From a virus: a stretch of 34,182 bases of DNA. The position numbers were made by a program, and so were the translations under genes. Below, one piece after another: positions 8,018-15,265 of the stretch; the first letter of the stretch is position 1, and each line of letters opens with the position of its first letter. The stretch spans positions 1-34,182 of the IMG/VR virus record IMGVR_UViG_3300012206_000089, one strand, 5' to 3'. Below the pieces are notes generated by a model. That model had not been told where the DNA came from. It worked only from the letters and a program-made list of their open reading frames with translations, and did no database searches.

Positions 8018-8485
8018 ATGGCAAAGAAGGGCGTATTCGGGCCGCTCGTCATCGGCGAAGCGGCGGCGGCGTTGGAGCAGGAAGAGGTCGCTAAGGGCAT
8101 CGACTACTTCGGCCCTGGTGTGGTCGGGGACTCGCCGCCGCAGCGGCCGACGCCGCAGCAGCTCAAGGACCAGCCAGGCCTGGCGGCCCTGCACGGCATC
8201 GAGCCGGCGGCGCCCCCGCCCTCGCCACAGCCTGGGCTGCCCGAGCCCGAGCCGAAGCCGGTGAAGTCGCAGCTCGCGCTCGAGAAGTTGAAAGACGCGC
8301 TCGAGGACAATCCGTTCATACTCGACACGATGATCGAGACGGAGTTCGAGCGCGCCGAGGGCCCGCGCAAAGAGGCGCTGCGGCTGTTCATCAAGGAAGA
8401 GAACAAGAAGAGCGAGAACACACGGCGCGTCGAGATCCTGGAGCGTCTCGCCGCCGCGTTGAAGCCCACCACCGCGCCGGCCTGA
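8018..8485 (+). CDS. Hypothetical protein, 155 aa
   Basis: The ATG is preceded by GAGGAGG at a good distance. The first 40 residues are moderately hydrophobic (GVFGPLVIGEAAAALEQEEV). Residues about 45-85 are proline-rich (AAPPPSPQPGLPEPEPKP) and probably disordered. The C-terminal ~75 residues form a charged helix (SQLALEKLKDALEDNPFILD, then EFERAEGPRKEALRLFIKEE). The next gene starts one base after its stop codon. Helix plus proline linker suggests a protein-protein adaptor or assembly factor, but I recognise no family. Confidence 0.75.
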   Translation: MAKKGVFGPLVIGEAAAALEQEEVAKGIDYFGPGVVGDSPPQRPTPQQLKDQPGLAALHGIEPAAPPPSPQPGLPEPEPKPVKSQLALEKLKDALEDNPFILDTMIETEFERAEGPRKEALRLFIKEENKKSENTRRVEILERLAAALKPTTAPA

Positions 8486-8486
8486 C

Positions 8487-9653
8487 GTGGCGATCCAGGT
8501 CCGCTCGGTTGTGAATCAAGCGCGGAACCGGCATCCAGCCTTTCACAAGCGCCGGGTGCCGGACGTGGTCGTGCTGTCCTACCTCTCCGACGTCCAGTCG
8601 AGCGCCTTGACCGAAGGGGCCGAGCTCGACCCGAACCGCGTGGCGCTGCAATGCAGTATCGCCTTCGCCGTGCAGCCGGCGAATGCGCCTGGCGTGGTTG
8701 GCGCGGGGACCCCGGGCGGGCTGCCGGGTCAGGTCGCCGGCGCGAACCTCAAGGTGCTCGGCACGGACGCAGGGCCCGCGATCGAGGTGGACGTGGAGGA
8801 CGCGCCCATCTTGGTCCCCGACATTGCCGTCTCGAGCGCGACGGCCCTCACCCTGACGCGCGTGGGCATGGCATGGGGGGCCGGGCAGTTTGTGAACGCG
8901 ATCGTCGCGATCGTCGCGGGGTTGGGAACGGGCCAGCAGCGCGTCATCCTCTCGAACACCGGCACCACGCTCACGATCTCGACGGGGGCGGACGGCCAGC
9001 AGTGGGCGACCATCCCCGACACGACTTCGGTCTTCCGCGTCGTCGCCCCCGATCTCCAAAGCGACGAGAGCATTCGGGCCGTCACGGAGCTGCCGCCGAA
9101 GGCGCTGCGTCGCGGGTACTTGATCTCGCTCGACGCGAATGGCGTGCCGTACATCAACCTGGCCGTCCCGCTCGAGGTCATCATCGACGCCGGGATCCCG
9201 TTGCCACCGCATGAGCGCGTGATCGGCGGCAGCGTGCGCACGGCCTCCGGCTCCGGCAATGCGCCGATGACGAATCCGCTCACGCTGCGGACCTACAAGA
9301 ACCGCTACCTGTGGGGGCCCAGCTACACGGCCTGGCTCGAGAACGACCAGCTTTTCCTCGCCGGGACGCTGCAGGACTGGACGCAGGCCCTCTCGATCGA
9401 CCTCCGGCTCGTGCCGAGTCTCGCGGACTTCGTCACGCTGGACGACTATGTGCTCCTACCAGACTTCGCCAGCCAGTATCTCGTCGCCGCGGCGGCGGAG
9501 TTCATGGCGATGCGCTGCGCCGCACTCTCAGACGCGCCGGCGGTGAACGTCGACTGGTTTGCGAAGGACCGCGATCGGGCGCACGAGATCTTCCTTCGAG
9601 CCTTCGGGGCCAGCGCCCGCGCCCAGGCGTCCTACATTCGCGAGGTGTGGTGA
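8487..9653 (+). CDS. Probable head-tail connector (adaptor-type) protein, 388 aa
   Basis: GTG start one base after the upstream TGA. The N-terminus is helical (VNQARNRHPAFHKRRVPDVV, then LSYLSDVQSSALTEG), as in phage adaptor proteins. A Thr/Val/Ala-rich beta insert follows (about residues 60-190), and the end reads ADFVTLDDYVLLPDFASQYL followed by the helix VAAAAEFMAMR. A strand with 'LPD' followed by an alanine-rich helix is a recurring feature of head-tail adaptor and gatekeeper proteins that sit under the portal. The same general plan recurs in the gene at 10096. The assignment is by pattern and by position ahead of the nozzle-like gene; the portal itself is not in the window. An alternative is a minor tail protein. 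Confidence 0.5.
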   Translation: MAIQVRSVVNQARNRHPAFHKRRVPDVVVLSYLSDVQSSALTEGAELDPNRVALQCSIAFAVQPANAPGVVGAGTPGGLPGQVAGANLKVLGTDAGPAIEVDVEDAPILVPDIAVSSATALTLTRVGMAWGAGQFVNAIVAIVAGLGTGQQRVILSNTGTTLTISTGADGQQWATIPDTTSVFRVVAPDLQSDESIRAVTELPPKALRRGYLISLDANGVPYINLAVPLEVIIDAGIPLPPHERVIGGSVRTASGSGNAPMTNPLTLRTYKNRYLWGPSYTAWLENDQLFLAGTLQDWTQALSIDLRLVPSLADFVTLDDYVLLPDFASQYLVAAAAEFMAMRCAALSDAPAVNVDWFAKDRDRAHEIFLRAFGASARAQASYIREVW

Positions 9654-10096
9654 TGCAGCTTGCCCAGTTGGTCGACGCCATCCCGACCGTCCAGTCGGCG
9701 GCCGACCGCGCGGCGCGGTTCCCGACGCCGACGACGGAACAGAAGGTCTACAACAAGGGCACCCGCTCGATCGAGCGCTGGGACGGCGCAGCCTGGGTGA
9801 TCGAGTACACGCAACCGCGGGTGTCCGCCGATCGCGGGGACAGCAGCGTAACTCTGCTGTTCGGCGTGGACGAGCCGACCCAGCGGTTCGCGACCGTCTT
9901 CGGCGCCAATCGCGTCGTCACGCTGTCCGCCACCGGCGCGGTCAACGGAGCCGGCTTCCGCATCGTCCGCACCGGCCTGGGTGCCTTCACCCTGGACGTG
10001 GGGGGCTTGAAGACGATCCCGAGCGGCACGGCGGCCTTTGTCGACGTGCAGTACGACGGCGCGGCTTGGCGCCTGACGGGCTACGGGACGCTCTGA
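9653..10096 (+). CDS. Small tail/virion appendage protein, 147 aa
   Basis: The ATG overlaps the previous stop (TGATG). The N-terminal half has FPTPTTEQKVYNKGTRSIER followed by WDGAAWV, the short beta-hairpin pattern seen in many phage tail-associated proteins. The C-terminal half (FRIVRTGLGAFTLDVGGLKT, then VDVQYDGAAWRLTGYGTL) repeats a 'YDGAAWRL' closing strand typical of fibre or virion decoration domains. Two such beta units in tandem and no catalytic residues suggest an appendage or a small adhesin subunit. It is coupled to the downstream connector-type gene by another TGATG overlap. Confidence 0.6.
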   Translation: MQLAQLVDAIPTVQSAADRAARFPTPTTEQKVYNKGTRSIERWDGAAWVIEYTQPRVSADRGDSSVTLLFGVDEPTQRFATVFGANRVVTLSATGAVNGAGFRIVRTGLGAFTLDVGGLKTIPSGTAAFVDVQYDGAAWRLTGYGTL

Positions 10097-10791
10097 TGCC
10101 GAAGACCTGTAACGACGTCTTTCTCGGCGCCTTGGGACTGTCGGACGCCAATCAAGCGTTCACGAGCATGGCCCCGAGCGAGATCCTGCCCCGAATCCAG
10201 TTCGGCCAAGGGCAGGTCTTTACGCGGCTCGCGCAGGAAAACCGCTTCTTCTACGTGAACCGGCAGACGCAGCCCTCGACGGCCGGCGCCGCCGGTCGCA
10301 CCTTCGACCTATCGACGCTCGTTCCACCGCTTGAGCGGCTTCTCGACAAGGGCGTGCTGCTCCCGGACGGAACGGCGGTGAATGTGGTCGATTACCAGGA
10401 TCAGGAGGCGGAACTCGCGCCACGCGCCTACCCGCTGGGCCTGGTCTTGAACGAGGTCGGATCGGAGTGGGGGGCCGCTGGCGCCGTCAACCTGACCTTC
10501 GTATATGCCTATCGGCCGGCCGAGCTTGACCTGGCCGGCGCGCTGTCGCAGCCCATCACCGTGCCCGATCGCTTCTCGAGCTGGCTGGAGTACGATCTCG
10601 CGATCTATTTCCACCAGAAGGACGTCGGCCGGGCCCAGACCGACCCGGAGGAGTTGAAGCGGCTCACGGCCATGCAGGAAGTCGTCTTCCAGGATCTGCT
10701 TCAGTACCTCGACCACGTCGTCGGCCCGGCGATTCGCCGGTTCATCCTGCCGACGTCGGGCGTGCCACCCCACGGCTCGGACAAGGCGTAG
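10096..10791 (+). CDS. Probable second connector/adaptor protein, 231 aa
   Basis: The ATG overlaps the previous stop. The protein begins with helices (TCNDVFLGALGLSDANQAFT), has a beta-rich centre (PDGTAVNVVDYQDQEAELAP) and ends with VPDRFSSWLEYDLAIYFHQK and a long charged helix. The order of N-terminal helices, beta core and VPD-type strand followed by a helix resembles that of the gene at 8487, so the two may be paralogous connector proteins stacked beneath the portal. It is directly followed by the nozzle-like gene, matching gene order in short-tailed phages. The evidence is architectural only; no close family is recognised. Confidence 0.5.
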   Translation: MPKTCNDVFLGALGLSDANQAFTSMAPSEILPRIQFGQGQVFTRLAQENRFFYVNRQTQPSTAGAAGRTFDLSTLVPPLERLLDKGVLLPDGTAVNVVDYQDQEAELAPRAYPLGLVLNEVGSEWGAAGAVNLTFVYAYRPAELDLAGALSQPITVPDRFSSWLEYDLAIYFHQKDVGRAQTDPEELKRLTAMQEVVFQDLLQYLDHVVGPAIRRFILPTSGVPPHGSDKA

Positions 10792-10794
10792 CGC

Positions 10795-12549
10795 GTGCCG
10801 TTCCTGACGAAACGCCTCGGACCCTGGATTGGCGGGGTGACGGACGCCGCCAATCCTCTGACTGTCGAGGGTAAGACGGTCGTCCGCTACGCGCGCAATG
10901 CTGTGCTCGACGGCGTGGGTCGACTCCTTGCCCGCGGCGGTACTCAGGTTGCCCTAACGTTGAAGGACGATCAGGGCAGTCCCGCCACCGTGACGAGCGT
11001 GGTGGCGCTAGTGCCATTTGGCGACGGCGCGCTGGCTGTGGGCCACTCCACCATCACCTCGAAGTTCTACCTCTATTGGCTGAAGGACGATTTGACGGAT
11101 TGGTACAACAGCATGAAGGTGCTACAGGGGACGACGAACGTCTTGCCCGTCCTGGCCGCTATCTGGATCGGCGCGGGGAGCCCAGCCGCCGTCCTCATTG
11201 CCGAGGGTTTGAATGTTGCCTATCTCGCGCATAACGCGGCCGGCTCGAGCTTCAAAACGATGAAGTTCGACACGACGGTCTCGCCGGCCACATTGACGGC
11301 GTTCCAGGCGGACCTGCGCGGCTTGGGGATCGAGGACACCTACTTCCGTGGGCTGGTGAGCTTCCAGCAACACCTGTGGGGTTGGGGCTACGGCTCGCAG
11401 GCGGCGAACGACGGCGACCGGCCGGAACTCCTGCGCTTCTCGACGCCCTTCTTCGGGGCGATGGCGCAGAGTGACAACTTCGCCGTGGGCCACCGGGTGC
11501 GCTCGGTGCGAGAGAAGGTCGTCTTGGTCGTCGTCGCGGGACAGGTCCTCTATGCCGGCACCAACTTCTCCATTTGGCCGGTGACGGGGTTCGGCCGGAA
11601 CTCTTGGGATAAGAGCCGACCGATCGACGACAGCTACGGCTTCGCCGGCGTGCGCGCGGCCGTCGCAGGCCCGAACGGCTACCTCTACTACTGGTCGCAT
11701 CGGGGCCCGATGCGGGTCTTGGGCTACGGGCCGCCGGAGCCGCTGTGGCCGCGCGTGGCGGCCACGCTGGCCGGCGTCATCAATGAGCAGAACATCGTCG
11801 CCGGCTATGACACCAACGCCGATCAAGTCGTGTGGCTCTACCAGGACCAGGCGAGCGGCCGGGCGTCCCGCCTCTGCGCCTACGATGTGCTCCGCGAGGC
11901 GATCTTGGGACCCGATGGCGACCTCGGAGTCGGTGTGAGCGTCGCGGCGTTCCTAACCCCGATCTTTGCCGCGGCGGCGCCGGCGCCAACGGGGCCGCCG
12001 ACGACCGCATCAACGGATGGCATCGGGACGACCATCGCGACGGCCCACTGGGTGAATGGCGACACGGCCCCAGATGTCGTCACGCAGCTTGAGTACCGAA
12101 CGCCCCAAGGCTCCGGGACGTGGATCATCGCGAGCAGCACCATCCCGTCCGGCACGACGAGTTTTCAACTCACGGGGCTCATCGGGACGACCGCCTACGA
12201 GTGGCGCGCCAAGCACATTCGGAACGGCATTTCGAGTGTGTACTTGGGACCCGTCGCCGGGAGTCAATTTGCGACGGTCGGCCAACTCAGTCCGCCGACA
12301 AATGCGGCCCTCGCGGTCGCCGGCATCTACGGACAGATCAAGTGGACCAACTCGGGCGAGTCAGGCGTTTCGACAGAAGTCTGGTTCGGCATCACCAACG
12401 CGGAGACCCTCCACGCAACGGTGCTTCCAGGCGTCGGCACGTACTACGCGAACTGGGGACCGAGCGGCCTGTACCGCGCCAAGGTGCGACACGTCAAGAC
12501 TGGCTTCGCTGCGTCCAACTTCGCTCTCAGCAACCAGGTGACGCACTGA
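10795..12549 (+). CDS. Probable tail nozzle-type protein with C-terminal fibronectin III-like domains
   Basis: GTG start three bases after the preceding stop; only a weak AAGG lies nearby. Residues 1 to about 390 are beta-rich with repeated short strands and aromatic turns (RNAVLDGVGRLLARGGTQ, then GDGALAVGHS and FYLYWLKDDLTDWYNS, LLRFSTPFFGAMAQSDNFAV, YLYYWSHRGPMRVLGYGPPE). This is reminiscent of the propeller-like tail nozzle proteins of podoviruses, which begin with an 'R-N-A/V-x-x-D-x-x-G-x-L-x-x-R-x-G' motif seen here at about residues 33-50. Residues about 398-584 contain two Thr/Ser-rich fibronectin III-like units (QLEYRTPQGSGTWIIASS, then TTAYEWRAKHIRNG; the second begins LSPPTNAALAVAG). 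Such domains often bind surface carbohydrates. The role is inferred. Confidence 0.6.
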   Translation: MPFLTKRLGPWIGGVTDAANPLTVEGKTVVRYARNAVLDGVGRLLARGGTQVALTLKDDQGSPATVTSVVALVPFGDGALAVGHSTITSKFYLYWLKDDLTDWYNSMKVLQGTTNVLPVLAAIWIGAGSPAAVLIAEGLNVAYLAHNAAGSSFKTMKFDTTVSPATLTAFQADLRGLGIEDTYFRGLVSFQQHLWGWGYGSQAANDGDRPELLRFSTPFFGAMAQSDNFAVGHRVRSVREKVVLVVVAGQVLYAGTNFSIWPVTGFGRNSWDKSRPIDDSYGFAGVRAAVAGPNGYLYYWSHRGPMRVLGYGPPEPLWPRVAATLAGVINEQNIVAGYDTNADQVVWLYQDQASGRASRLCAYDVLREAILGPDGDLGVGVSVAAFLTPIFAAAAPAPTGPPTTASTDGIGTTIATAHWVNGDTAPDVVTQLEYRTPQGSGTWIIASSTIPSGTTSFQLTGLIGTTAYEWRAKHIRNGISSVYLGPVAGSQFATVGQLSPPTNAALAVAGIYGQIKWTNSGESGVSTEVWFGITNAETLHATVLPGVGTYYANWGPSGLYRAKVRHVKTGFAASNFALSNQVTH

Positions 12550-12550
12550 G

Positions 12551-12958
12551 ATGGCTGGCTACCTCTATCTCGGCGAGGCGGCCGGCGGCCGGATCCTCCG
12601 AGCCGGGATCGGCTTCGGCCAGGTCGGCGATCCCTACCAGCTCGAGCTATCGACCTGGGACGACCGGCCCCTGGGCGACGATGGCGAGTGCATCTTCCGC
12701 TGGATTACCGCGATCGTGCGGCACACGATGGGCTACGTGATCGAACTGACGGCCGTCATCGACGGAATGCTCCTCGGGCCCTACCTCTTCAGTGGCGGGC
12801 CGCCACCGGCCGGGACAGAAGATATCGTACGTCTGCGGTCCTGGCCGATGCAGCGCGGGAATCGCATCGCGGCGATCGTTCGGACCAATCCGTTGCTCGG
12901 CCCCACGGAGTTCGTGGACGTGCAGTACGGCTATGCGCCGATTCGGACGGGTCGGTGA
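12551..12958 (+). CDS. Hypothetical tail-region protein, 135 aa
   Basis: The ATG lies one base after the nozzle-like gene's TGA. The sequence is beta-strand-like with regular aromatic and hydrophobic residues (GYLYLGEAAGGRILRAGIGF, then GDDGECIFRWITAIVRHTMG and MQRGNRIAAIVRTNPLLG) and has no catalytic or membrane motif. Its last codons overlap the start of the next gene (GTGA). It probably belongs to the same tail module as its neighbours. I do not recognise the family. Confidence 0.7.
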   Translation: MAGYLYLGEAAGGRILRAGIGFGQVGDPYQLELSTWDDRPLGDDGECIFRWITAIVRHTMGYVIELTAVIDGMLLGPYLFSGGPPPAGTEDIVRLRSWPMQRGNRIAAIVRTNPLLGPTEFVDVQYGYAPIRTGR

Positions 12959-13245
12959 TCCCGCTCCCGCAAGCTGAGGAGTCCCAGAACGTCCGGGCGC
13001 TGGCGCGCCTGGAGCGGGAAGACGTCACGGGCATTGCTGCGGCGACGCTGACCTTGGCGCAGAACCCGGTCGAGGCGGCCGCGCCCCCGGGCACCAGCGT
13101 CTACATCAACGTCTTCAAGAACGGCGTGCTACTCTCGAACGTGGCAGCGCCTGCGTACAGCGTGGCAGGAAAGGTGATAACCTTCAACACGGCCCTGATT
13201 GCCTCCGACGTTGTAGTGGTCTGCTATTACGCGAGGGCGTCCTAA
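12955..13245 (+). CDS. Small tail-appendage-type beta protein, 96 aa
   Basis: GTG start in a GTGA overlap with the preceding stop. The C-terminal half (YINVFKNGVLLSNVAAPAYS, then VAGKVITFNTALIASDVVVV and CYY) follows the pattern 'vYlNG-xx-L---Y-V-g--I-F---l--gD-V-V-Y', a short beta domain very common in phage tail fibres and baseplate decorations. Here it stands alone rather than as a module of a longer fibre. It probably forms part of the tail tip or a fibre anchor. The following endonuclease gene begins one base after its TAA. Confidence 0.65.
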   Translation: MIPLPQAEESQNVRALARLEREDVTGIAAATLTLAQNPVEAAAPPGTSVYINVFKNGVLLSNVAAPAYSVAGKVITFNTALIASDVVVVCYYARAS

Positions 13246-13246
13246 G

Positions 13247-13654
13247 ATGACTCCGGCCAGCGAGCGGCACCGCAAATGGCTGAACAAGCCTGGCAATAAA
13301 GAGCGAGTGCGGACTTACAGTCGAGCGCGTTACCGAAACGATCCGAAGGTGCGAGCCCAACTGCGCAGGGCTCGACTGCTCCGGCTGTACGGCATCACAC
13401 CCGAGCAGTATGACGTGCTTTTCGAGCGGCACGGAGGAGCCTGCGCGATCGGCGGCGGTCAGCCCCATCTCCACACTCGGGGGCGTCCCCGAGCCGCAGG
13501 GAAGCTACTGCACGTCGACCACGACCATGCGACCAACCTTGTTCGTGGGCTGCTCTGTGATAGGTGCAACCAGGCGATCGGTCTGATGCGTGACGAGCCC
13601 GCACTGTTGGAAGCTGCTGCGGCATATCTTAAGTTGGGGGCCGAGGCGAACTAA
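13247..13654 (+). CDS. Recombination endonuclease VII-like protein
   Basis: A 135-residue protein with a basic N-terminal half (many Arg and Lys, ending RRARLLRLYGITPEQYDVLF) and the endonuclease VII core: ERHGGACAIGG, then LLHVDHDHATNLVRGLLCDR and CNQAIGLMRDEP. The His-Me-finger motif VDHDH and the second zinc knuckle CDRC are intact. Family members normally have CxxC in the first knuckle (CAICG type); here the second cysteine is replaced by glycine (GGC at 13451), leaving three of four expected zinc ligands. T4 endonuclease VII resolves branched DNA, while free-standing relatives in phages often behave as mobile endonucleases. It interrupts the tail/internal-protein block, which favours the mobile explanation. 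Confidence 0.8.
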   Translation: MTPASERHRKWLNKPGNKERVRTYSRARYRNDPKVRAQLRRARLLRLYGITPEQYDVLFERHGGACAIGGGQPHLHTRGRPRAAGKLLHVDHDHATNLVRGLLCDRCNQAIGLMRDEPALLEAAAAYLKLGAEAN

Positions 13655-13655
13655 C

Positions 13656-14201
13656 ATGGGTCTCTTCGGGAAGATCAGGCCGACCCGGTCGGCCGGGCTC
13701 CTGACGGACGAGGCGACGACGCTGGGCGCGCGATCGCGTGGCCAGTTTAGCGAGTACGAGGACATTCTCAGCGGCGGGCAGGACGCGCTGAACCAGAGCA
13801 TCGAGTCGGCCATGTCGGCGGCGATGCCCGAGTTTCGCAAGGCCATGCAAAGCACGCAGGAGACGGAGATCGCGCGCGGCGTCGGCCTGGGCGAGCTCGG
13901 CACGTCCTACGAGGGCGATCTCGAGTCCGCGTTCCACCGGAACATCGCCAACGCGGCTGGGTCGCAGGCGCTGGGGCTGTACGGCGAGCGCCTGGGTGCG
14001 TCCCAGTACGGCTATGAGTCGGGCGAGAATCGCTTCCTCGAGACCTTGTCGGGCAACCGCGATTACGAGACCGCGCTCGACAACGCAAACCGCAAGCGGA
14101 AGGCCGGGCTGTTCGGGGCACTCGGCGGCGCCGCGGGAGGCGCCATCGGCGGACCCTTCGGTGCGCAGTTGGGCGCTGGGCTCGGGGAAGCCTTCGCGTG
14201 A
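13656..14201 (+). CDS. Probable internal virion protein with glycine-zipper C-terminus
   Basis: The ATG at 13656 (MGLFGKIRPTRS) follows the preceding TAA by one base. I chose it over an upstream in-frame ATG inside the endonuclease gene. The 181-residue product is helical and alanine-rich (MSAAMPEFRKAMQS, NANRKRKAGLFGALGG). It ends in a glycine-zipper segment GAAGGAIGGPFGAQLGAGLG, which could insert into or cross a membrane. Short helical proteins with Gly-zipper ends, encoded between tail genes and very large internal proteins, are typical of the DNA-ejection proteins of short-tailed phages. The role is inferred from this and from position. Its 3' end overlaps the next gene by GTGA. Confidence 0.6.
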   Translation: MGLFGKIRPTRSAGLLTDEATTLGARSRGQFSEYEDILSGGQDALNQSIESAMSAAMPEFRKAMQSTQETEIARGVGLGELGTSYEGDLESAFHRNIANAAGSQALGLYGERLGASQYGYESGENRFLETLSGNRDYETALDNANRKRKAGLFGALGGAAGGAIGGPFGAQLGAGLGEAFA

Positions 14202-15262
14202 CCGGGCCGCGCGTCCTGCCCGAGTCCTACGGCCCCAGTGGCGACCAGATCGCCGGCGCGTTTGCGCGTCGCGAGGCGCGCCGCCGCCAAGGGATTCTCG
14301 ACACGCAGGAGCAGGCGCGCTTCGCGCACGAGCAGGGCGGCTGGGGCTTGGAGGATGCGATTCGCCGGGCGACCGCGCGCGAGCATGGCATCGTCGGCCC
14401 GGGGGAGGCGCCGGGCGTCGCGCCGCCGGCGGCCACGCAACCGCTGCCCCCAGCCCAGGTCCCTTCTCGCGGGTCTGTCTATTCGGACCGAGATCCGGGA
14501 TTCGCGCTCCCTGGCCCTGGGCGCGACGTGGATCCGGGATTCACTCAGCCTGGCCCCCAACGCGACATCGACCCGGGCTTCACGGCGCCACGGCGGGGGG
14601 GCGACATCTACGACATGACGCCGGTGCAGGGCACCGCCCATGCGCTTCCCGGCGCCTTCAACCCGGTCACTGGCACGCACAACCCCGCCGATGTCGATCT
14701 GGGCGGCGGCTACCATCTCCAGGGCACGATGACGCCTGAGGGACGCCGCAGTCGCGACGTCGCGGCGCTGACGGGCGCGCATATCCCAGGCATCACGCCC
14801 GAGCTGGCGATGTACCTGGCGGATCATCCCGAGCACATCGCGCCCTTCATTCAGCGCGCCTACGGGCGGGCGGGCCAGCGCTGGGAGCCGCAGTCGGAGG
14901 AGGAAGCGCTGGACTACGAGGGCAAGCTGGCAGCGCTGCGTCGGCGCGAGACCCAGCCGCGCGGCGAGCTGACGATGGAACAGGCCCTCGCGCAGGTGGA
15001 CGAGGCGTACAGCCAGCGCGATCCGATCAGTGGCGAGATCAAGTCGAGCCAGCTCTCGATGCCCGCGCGGATGCGCACGGCCCGCGAGGTCATGCGGGGG
15101 GATTATAGTCATCTCGGACGCTCGCGGCGCTTCGGGACGCCGCCGCTGGATCGCGGCCAGGGCGGCACGACGTCGCCGCGGCATGTCACCAAGGACCAGA
15201 AAGCCTACCTGCAGCACACCGGCAAGTGGGATGAATCTCGCTACATCGTAGACCCGGACTAG
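14198..15262 (+). CDS. Probable internal virion protein, 354 aa, with DPGF repeats
   Basis: GTG start overlapping the previous TGA. The N-terminus is charged and helical (AFARREARRRQGILDTQEQA). Residues about 97-130 contain three tandem units, DRDPGFALPGPG, RDVDPGFTQPGPQ and RDIDPGFTAP, in a proline-rich stretch. The rest alternates helical segments (GITPELAMYLADHPEHIAPF, MEQALAQVDEAYSQRDPI) with Arg-rich loops. No transmembrane helix or enzyme motif is visible. The next gene, the giant protein, starts three bases after its stop. Placement suggests an ejected internal protein or a chaperone for one. I recognise no family. Confidence 0.6.
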   Translation: MTGPRVLPESYGPSGDQIAGAFARREARRRQGILDTQEQARFAHEQGGWGLEDAIRRATAREHGIVGPGEAPGVAPPAATQPLPPAQVPSRGSVYSDRDPGFALPGPGRDVDPGFTQPGPQRDIDPGFTAPRRGGDIYDMTPVQGTAHALPGAFNPVTGTHNPADVDLGGGYHLQGTMTPEGRRSRDVAALTGAHIPGITPELAMYLADHPEHIAPFIQRAYGRAGQRWEPQSEEEALDYEGKLAALRRRETQPRGELTMEQALAQVDEAYSQRDPISGEIKSSQLSMPARMRTAREVMRGDYSHLGRSRRFGTPPLDRGQGGTTSPRHVTKDQKAYLQHTGKWDESRYIVDPD

Positions 15263-15265
15263 CCC

